A stretch of 10,845 bases of DNA from Rhodocyclaceae bacterium. Lineage in GTDB: Bacteria; Pseudomonadota; Gammaproteobacteria; Burkholderiales; Rhodocyclaceae. Shown piece after piece: positions 7,884-10,845 of the stretch. Location of the stretch: the NCBI GenBank assembly GCA_020849155.1, contig JADLGU010000205.1, forward strand, positions 1 through 10,845, in the 5' to 3' direction. Below the pieces are notes generated by a model that saw only the letters and a list, made by a program, of their open reading frames with translations, was not told the DNA's origin and made no database searches. Position 1 is the stretch's first letter. Every line of letters starts with the position of its first letter. The translations under genes were made by a program, and so were the position numbers.

Positions 7884-7994
7884 AAAACCTCCCCTGTATA
7901 TTTGCTCCTAAATTAATTAGGTATTATTATTTCAGCAATATCGACCAAGCGCCAGTCCCGTCGAACCGGCGCGCTGCAAAAGGGGAGAATGAGC
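7884..7994. promoter_or_regulatory. Divergent promoter region, cytochrome c4/sco versus oxidase operon
   Basis: This 111-bp spacer is much more AT-rich than its surroundings at 7893-7940. It holds CCTAA-ATTAA-TTAGG at 7907-7921 (5-bp arms, with an exact AATTAATT palindrome inside), a plausible operator. TATTAT at 7922-7927 could be a plus-strand -10, but the nearest -35-like TTTGCT (7901-7906) is only 15 bases away. Minus-strand TTGCTG followed 17 bases on by TAATTT is a weak promoter candidate. Downstream, GCGCC (7949-7953) can pair with GGCGC (7968-7972), giving a small leader hairpin before the oxidase genes. No site matching FNR/ANR was found. Confidence 0.45.
7982..7987 (+). promoter_or_regulatory. 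Ribosome binding site deciding the subunit III start
   Basis: GGGGAG ends one base before the ATG at 7989 but 7 bases before the in-frame ATG at 7995. The latter spacing is normal and the former is unusable, so 7995 is chosen as the start. Confidence 0.75.
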
Positions 7995-8765
7995 ATGGCT
8001 CACGAAACGTCCGCCCACGCCCACGCCGCGCATGCCCCGGAGTGGGAGGTCAGCGTCTGGCCCTTCGTCATCAGCTTCGGCATCCTGTTCGCGCTGCCCA
8101 TCGCCTTCGCCTTCAAGTTCGTCTATGACATGCCTTTCGCCGCCATCCTGGCGCTGGGCGTCGGCACGCCGCTGATCGTCGCCGGCATCAGCGGCTGGGT
8201 CAAGGAAGGCCTGAGCGGCCACCACGGCGAGGGCCTGGCCTTCCCGGCCATGGGCTGGTTCATCCTGGCCGAGGCGATGATCTTCATCTCCATGTTCGCC
8301 GCCTACTGGTTCAACCGCCTCACCGCCGACGCCAGGCCGCCGGCCGGCTCCGTCGAACTGCCGCGGCTGCTGCCGCTGGTCATGACCTTCGTGCTGGTGG
8401 CCTCCAGTTTCACCATCCACCACGCCGAGGCGCTGATGCACAGGAACGATCGCGGCAGCTTCGTCGCCTGGCTGATCGTCACCATGCTGCTGGGCGGCCT
8501 CTTCCTCGGCATGTCGGCCTACGAATGGAACCACCTCTTCCACCAGAACTTCACCACCGAGACCAACGTCTTCGGCACGGTCTTCTTCTCCATCACCGGC
8601 CTGCACGGCTCGCACGTCATCGTCGGCCTGGGCATCTTCATCGCCCTGCTGCTGCCGGCCCTGAGGGGGAAGATCAACGAGCCCTTCGTCAGGACGGCCA
8701 GCCTCTACTGGCACTTCGTCGACATCATCTGGTTCTTCGTGGTGTCGCAGGTCTACTACTGGTAA
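7995..8765 (+). CDS. coxC: Cytochrome c oxidase subunit III
   Basis: Subunit III stabilises the catalytic core of heme-copper oxidases and carries no redox centre. The protein is 256 aa with seven predicted membrane segments, at about 20-40, 47-70, 85-105, 122-143, 154-178, 188-220 and 232-256. Family signatures are FILAEAMIFISMFAAYW, with the conserved glutamate in TM3, SSFTIHHAE, FFSITGLHGSHVIVGL and the C-terminal YWHFVDIIWFFVVSQVYYW. The N-terminus is unusually histidine-rich (H3, H8, H10, H13). The start at 7995 is set by Shine-Dalgarno spacing. It is the first gene of the oxidase operon, whereas in most proteobacterial aa3 clusters subunit III comes last, after subunit I and ctaG. A CyoC-type quinol oxidase subunit is less likely because subunit II here has a full CuA site. 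Confidence 0.93.
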   Translation: MAHETSAHAHAAHAPEWEVSVWPFVISFGILFALPIAFAFKFVYDMPFAAILALGVGTPLIVAGISGWVKEGLSGHHGEGLAFPAMGWFILAEAMIFISMFAAYWFNRLTADARPPAGSVELPRLLPLVMTFVLVASSFTIHHAEALMHRNDRGSFVAWLIVTMLLGGLFLGMSAYEWNHLFHQNFTTETNVFGTVFFSITGLHGSHVIVGLGIFIALLLPALRGKINEPFVRTASLYWHFVDIIWFFVVSQVYYW

Positions 8766-8788
8766 AAGTCAGTCTGCGGGATACGGCG

Positions 8789-9610
8789 ATGAATGGCAGG
8801 CTGATGGCGTTGATGCTGGTGCTGGCGGCTCAGGCGGCGCTGGCGGCGCGCCCCGCTGCGCTGCCCGAGTCGACCATCGACCCGGCCCTGCTGCAGATCG
8901 ACGAGTTGAAGCACCTCGGCACGCCGCTCGATGCCGGCCTGGCCCTGATCGACCAGGACGGCAATCCCTTCACCCTGGGCGAACTGCGCGGCAGGCCGGC
9001 GATCCTGCTGCTCTCCTACTACGGCTGCGACGGCACCTGCTCGACCTTCAACCGCAGCCTGGCGCACGCCCTCGAAGGCGTCGGCCGCTTCCGCCTCGGC
9101 ACCGGCTACCAGGTGCTGACCGTCTCCTTCGACAAACAGGATACGCTCGAGACGACGCGCGCCTTCGTCGCCAAGGCCGGCCTGCCGGCGTCGCTGCGCG
9201 CCGGCTGGCGCCATGCGGTGCTGCGCGACGGGGCCGACATCCCGCGCCTCAGCGCCAGTCTCGGCTTCAACTTCTTCTGGTCGCGCGCCGACCAGACCTT
9301 CCTCCACCCGAACGTCATGGTGTTCCTGACCCCGGACGGCCGCGTCGCCCGCTATCTCTACGGCCACCGCCTCGATCCGGACAACATCGAGAAGGCGCTG
9401 ATCGAGGCCGACTGGAACCGCATCGCCAACTCGGCCAACGTCATCGACATGCTCGCAGGCGTCTGCTTCAGCTACAGCTACGCCGAAGGCCGCTACCGCT
9501 TCAACCCGTCGCTGCTGGTCGGCCTCGGCTCGATGCTGCTCGGCTTCTCGGTCATCGCCCTCGGCGCATTCATCTACAGAAGGAAAACGGGGAGACTCAC
9601 GCATGCGTAA
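8789..9610 (+). CDS. SCO-family protein with C-terminal membrane anchor
   Basis: This is a second SCO-like copper chaperone, 273 aa, lying between subunits III and II. An N-terminal signal peptide (MNGRLMALMLVLAAQAALA) is followed by a thioredoxin-like domain with ILLLSYYGCDGTCSTF (copper cysteines C80 and C84), a VLTVSFDKQDT strand-turn (109-119) and the third ligand H173 in TFLHPNVMVFLTPDG. All three copper ligands are therefore present. Unlike the lipoprotein SCO in this window, it has a hydrophobic helix near the C-terminus (about 241-264, LLVGLGSMLLGFSVIALGAF) followed by basic YRRK, so it should be anchored from its C-terminal end with the domain in the periplasm. The start at 8789 follows the subunit III stop by 23 bases. 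The final codons overlap the subunit II start by 8 bases, implying coupled synthesis with the CuA subunit it would metallate. Confidence 0.88.
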   Translation: MNGRLMALMLVLAAQAALAARPAALPESTIDPALLQIDELKHLGTPLDAGLALIDQDGNPFTLGELRGRPAILLLSYYGCDGTCSTFNRSLAHALEGVGRFRLGTGYQVLTVSFDKQDTLETTRAFVAKAGLPASLRAGWRHAVLRDGADIPRLSASLGFNFFWSRADQTFLHPNVMVFLTPDGRVARYLYGHRLDPDNIEKALIEADWNRIANSANVIDMLAGVCFSYSYAEGRYRFNPSLLVGLGSMLLGFSVIALGAFIYRRKTGRLTHA

Positions 9611-10319
9611 ACGACTGTTCGCAGCCTTTCTTGCCGCAGCGACACCGGCGGCATGGGCCGCCAATGCCATCAAGGATCCGGCCGCCGGCTGGGACCGCCT
9701 CTGGTTCGAGGTGCTGGTGGACATCTCGATACTCGGCATTGTCTTCGCCCTCATCACCACCTATTTCATCATCCGCTACCGCCGCCGTTCCGCCGACGAA
9801 GTCGGCCGCGCCGGCAAACTGACCGTGGCGGCCGCGGTCGGCTGGACGGTGATCCCGATGTTCGTCTTCATGGCCGACGACTTCTTCCTCGCCGCCAATG
9901 GCTGGCAGCTGTGGAACACCTATCGCCAGCCGCCGGCCGACCGCCTCGAGATCAAGCTCGAATCCGGCATGTACAGCTGGGACTACACCTACCCGAACGG
10001 CGTGCAGGCGCAGAACGTGCTAAAGGTGCCGGCCGGCAAGCCGGTGCTGCTGCGCATGACCAGCCGCGACACCATCCACAGCCACTTCATCCCGGACTTC
10101 CGCGTCAAGGAGGACTCGATGCCGGGGCGGGTCACCTATCTCTGGTTCTACCCGCAGAAACCGGGCGAGCACATCGTCACCTGCGCCGAGTACTGCGGGA
10201 TCATGCACTCCTACATGGTGGGCAAGGTGGTGGTGGTGCCCGAGGCGGAATTCACCGCCTGGTACGCCCAGGAAGAGAAGAAGCTCGCCGAAGCGGGCGC
10301 ACGGAAAAAGGGAGTCTGA
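9603..10319 (+). CDS. coxB: Cytochrome c oxidase subunit II with CuA site
   Basis: This subunit accepts electrons from cytochrome c at the binuclear CuA centre and passes them to heme a in subunit I. It has 238 aa: a signal peptide (cleavage near AWA, residue 19), TM1 at about 36-57, TM2 at about 74-98 and a periplasmic cupredoxin domain. CuA ligands are complete: H159 in DTIHSHFIPDF, then C194, E196, C198, H202 and M205 in CAEYCGIMHSYM. TM2 ends with an unusual ADDFFLAANGW containing two aspartates. In the aromatic patch GMYSWDYTYPNG (122-133), the position of the electron-entry tryptophan of mitochondrial-type enzymes appears to be Y124. GGGGAG at 9590-9595 is the Shine-Dalgarno. The start lies within the end of the SCO-like gene, and subunit I follows after 3 bases. 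Confidence 0.94.
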   Translation: MRKRLFAAFLAAATPAAWAANAIKDPAAGWDRLWFEVLVDISILGIVFALITTYFIIRYRRRSADEVGRAGKLTVAAAVGWTVIPMFVFMADDFFLAANGWQLWNTYRQPPADRLEIKLESGMYSWDYTYPNGVQAQNVLKVPAGKPVLLRMTSRDTIHSHFIPDFRVKEDSMPGRVTYLWFYPQKPGEHIVTCAEYCGIMHSYMVGKVVVVPEAEFTAWYAQEEKKLAEAGARKKGV

Positions 10320-10322
10320 GGC

Positions 10323-10845
10323 ATGAACACCTGGAAAGAGTGGATCTTCACCACTGACCACAAGCGCGTCGGCGTGCTCTACCTGATCGGCTCGCTGGCC
10401 GCCTTCGGCGTGGCCGGCATCATGGCGCTGCTGATGCGCTGGGAGCTCACCAGCATCGGCCCGACGCTCACCAGCAACCCCTCCACCTACAACGTCTGGC
10501 TCTACGCCCACGGCGCGGTGATGATCCTCGGCTTCCAGATCCCGGCGCTCACCGGCTTCTTCGCCAACTACTGAGTGCCGCTGATGATCGGCGCCAAGGA
10601 CGTCGCCTTCCCGCGCCTGAACGCCTTCAGTGTCTGGCTGTTCTACGTCGGCGTCATCCTGGCCATCCTCACCTTCTTCATCCCCGACCCGCCGGACGTG
10701 ATGTGGACCGGCTACCCGCCCTACTCCACCATCACCTCGGGCAACACGGCCTTCTACACCTTCACCGTGCTGATCCTCGGCTTCGCCTCGATCCTCGGCG
10801 GGGTGAACTTCCTCACCACCGTGGCCTACATGCGCGCGCCGGGCA
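10323..10845 (+). pseudogene. coxA: Cytochrome c oxidase subunit I, partial, interrupted by in-frame TGA
   Basis: Subunit I holds heme a and the heme a3-CuB oxygen-reduction site. The reading frame opens with MNTWKEWIFTTDHKRVGVLYLIG, typical of CoxA, and includes the heme a ligand H63 in YAHGAVMILGFQIPALTGFFANY. Codon 84 is then TGA (10572-10574). The frame continues without shift or further stop as VPLMIGAKDVAFPRLN, VWLFYVGVILAILTFFIP, MWTGYPPYS and SILGGVNFLTTVAYMRAPG to the window edge, all good subunit I sequence (through about TM3). Homologues read roughly NY-[L/F/W]-VPLMIGA here, so TGA replaces one hydrophobic codon; TGG to TGA would be a single change. It could be a genuine nonsense mutation or a base-call error. 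TGA is the normal stop of several genes here (for example ftsY, ftsE and rpoH), so genome-wide recoding is unlikely. The gene is cut by the right edge, so the CuB ligands cannot be checked. Confidence 0.88.

Noticed and set aside
7932..9760. Long minus-strand open frames opposite coxC and the second SCO gene
   Set aside because: Their composition is Gly/Asp/Gln/Val-rich with no domain, and they cover genes with complete copper-ligand and membrane signatures on the plus strand.
10572..10574. Selenocysteine or genetic-code reassignment at the coxA TGA
   Set aside because: The position is a hydrophobic residue in homologues, no convincing SECIS-like hairpin is evident just downstream, and TGA is the ordinary stop codon of several genes in the window.

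Overview
The window is GC-rich, densely coded chromosomal DNA that looks betaproteobacterial (Rhodocyclales or Nitrosomonadales-like). The reasons are the pairing of a divergent M16-M16-rsmD block with ftsY-ftsE-ftsX-rpoH, the short FtsY (313 aa), the RpoH sequence, and a cytochrome c4 / SCO / aa3-type oxidase cluster. No mobile element, tRNA, rRNA or CRISPR array was seen. Assignments come from reading the translations; no database search was possible.

Left block (1-2984, minus strand): a signal-peptide-bearing zinc M16 peptidase, a second M16 protein that has lost the zinc motif, and the first 108 codons of rsmD (TTG start), packed with 1-4 bp between genes. Only about 80 bp separate it from ftsY on the plus strand.

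Middle block (3066-6507, plus strand): ftsY, ftsE and ftsX, joined by two ATGA stop/start overlaps, then rpoH. In front of rpoH lies a perfect CIRCE operator (TTAGCACTC-N9-GAGTGCTAA), the binding site of the heat-shock repressor HrcA. A sigma-E-like promoter (GGAACTT -35, TCTACG -10) overlaps it, with the -10 inside the operator. This suggests that envelope-stress activation and HrcA repression converge on the heat-shock sigma factor. A strong rho-independent terminator follows rpoH.

Right block (6632-10845): on the minus strand, a diheme cytochrome c4-like gene and a SCO1-type copper-chaperone lipoprotein. Divergent from these on the plus strand are oxidase subunit III, a second SCO-like protein with a C-terminal membrane anchor, subunit II with a complete CuA site, and subunit I. 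The 111 bp between the two transcription units is AT-rich and holds a near-palindrome. Together the genes would supply electrons (cytochrome c4), load copper (two SCO proteins) and form a terminal oxidase. The order III-SCO-II-I is unlike the usual coxB-coxA-ctaG-coxC order.

The most striking anomaly is in subunit I: codon 84 is an in-frame TGA in an otherwise intact, well-conserved reading frame that stays open to the window edge. It is either a real nonsense mutation that inactivates this oxidase or a sequence error.
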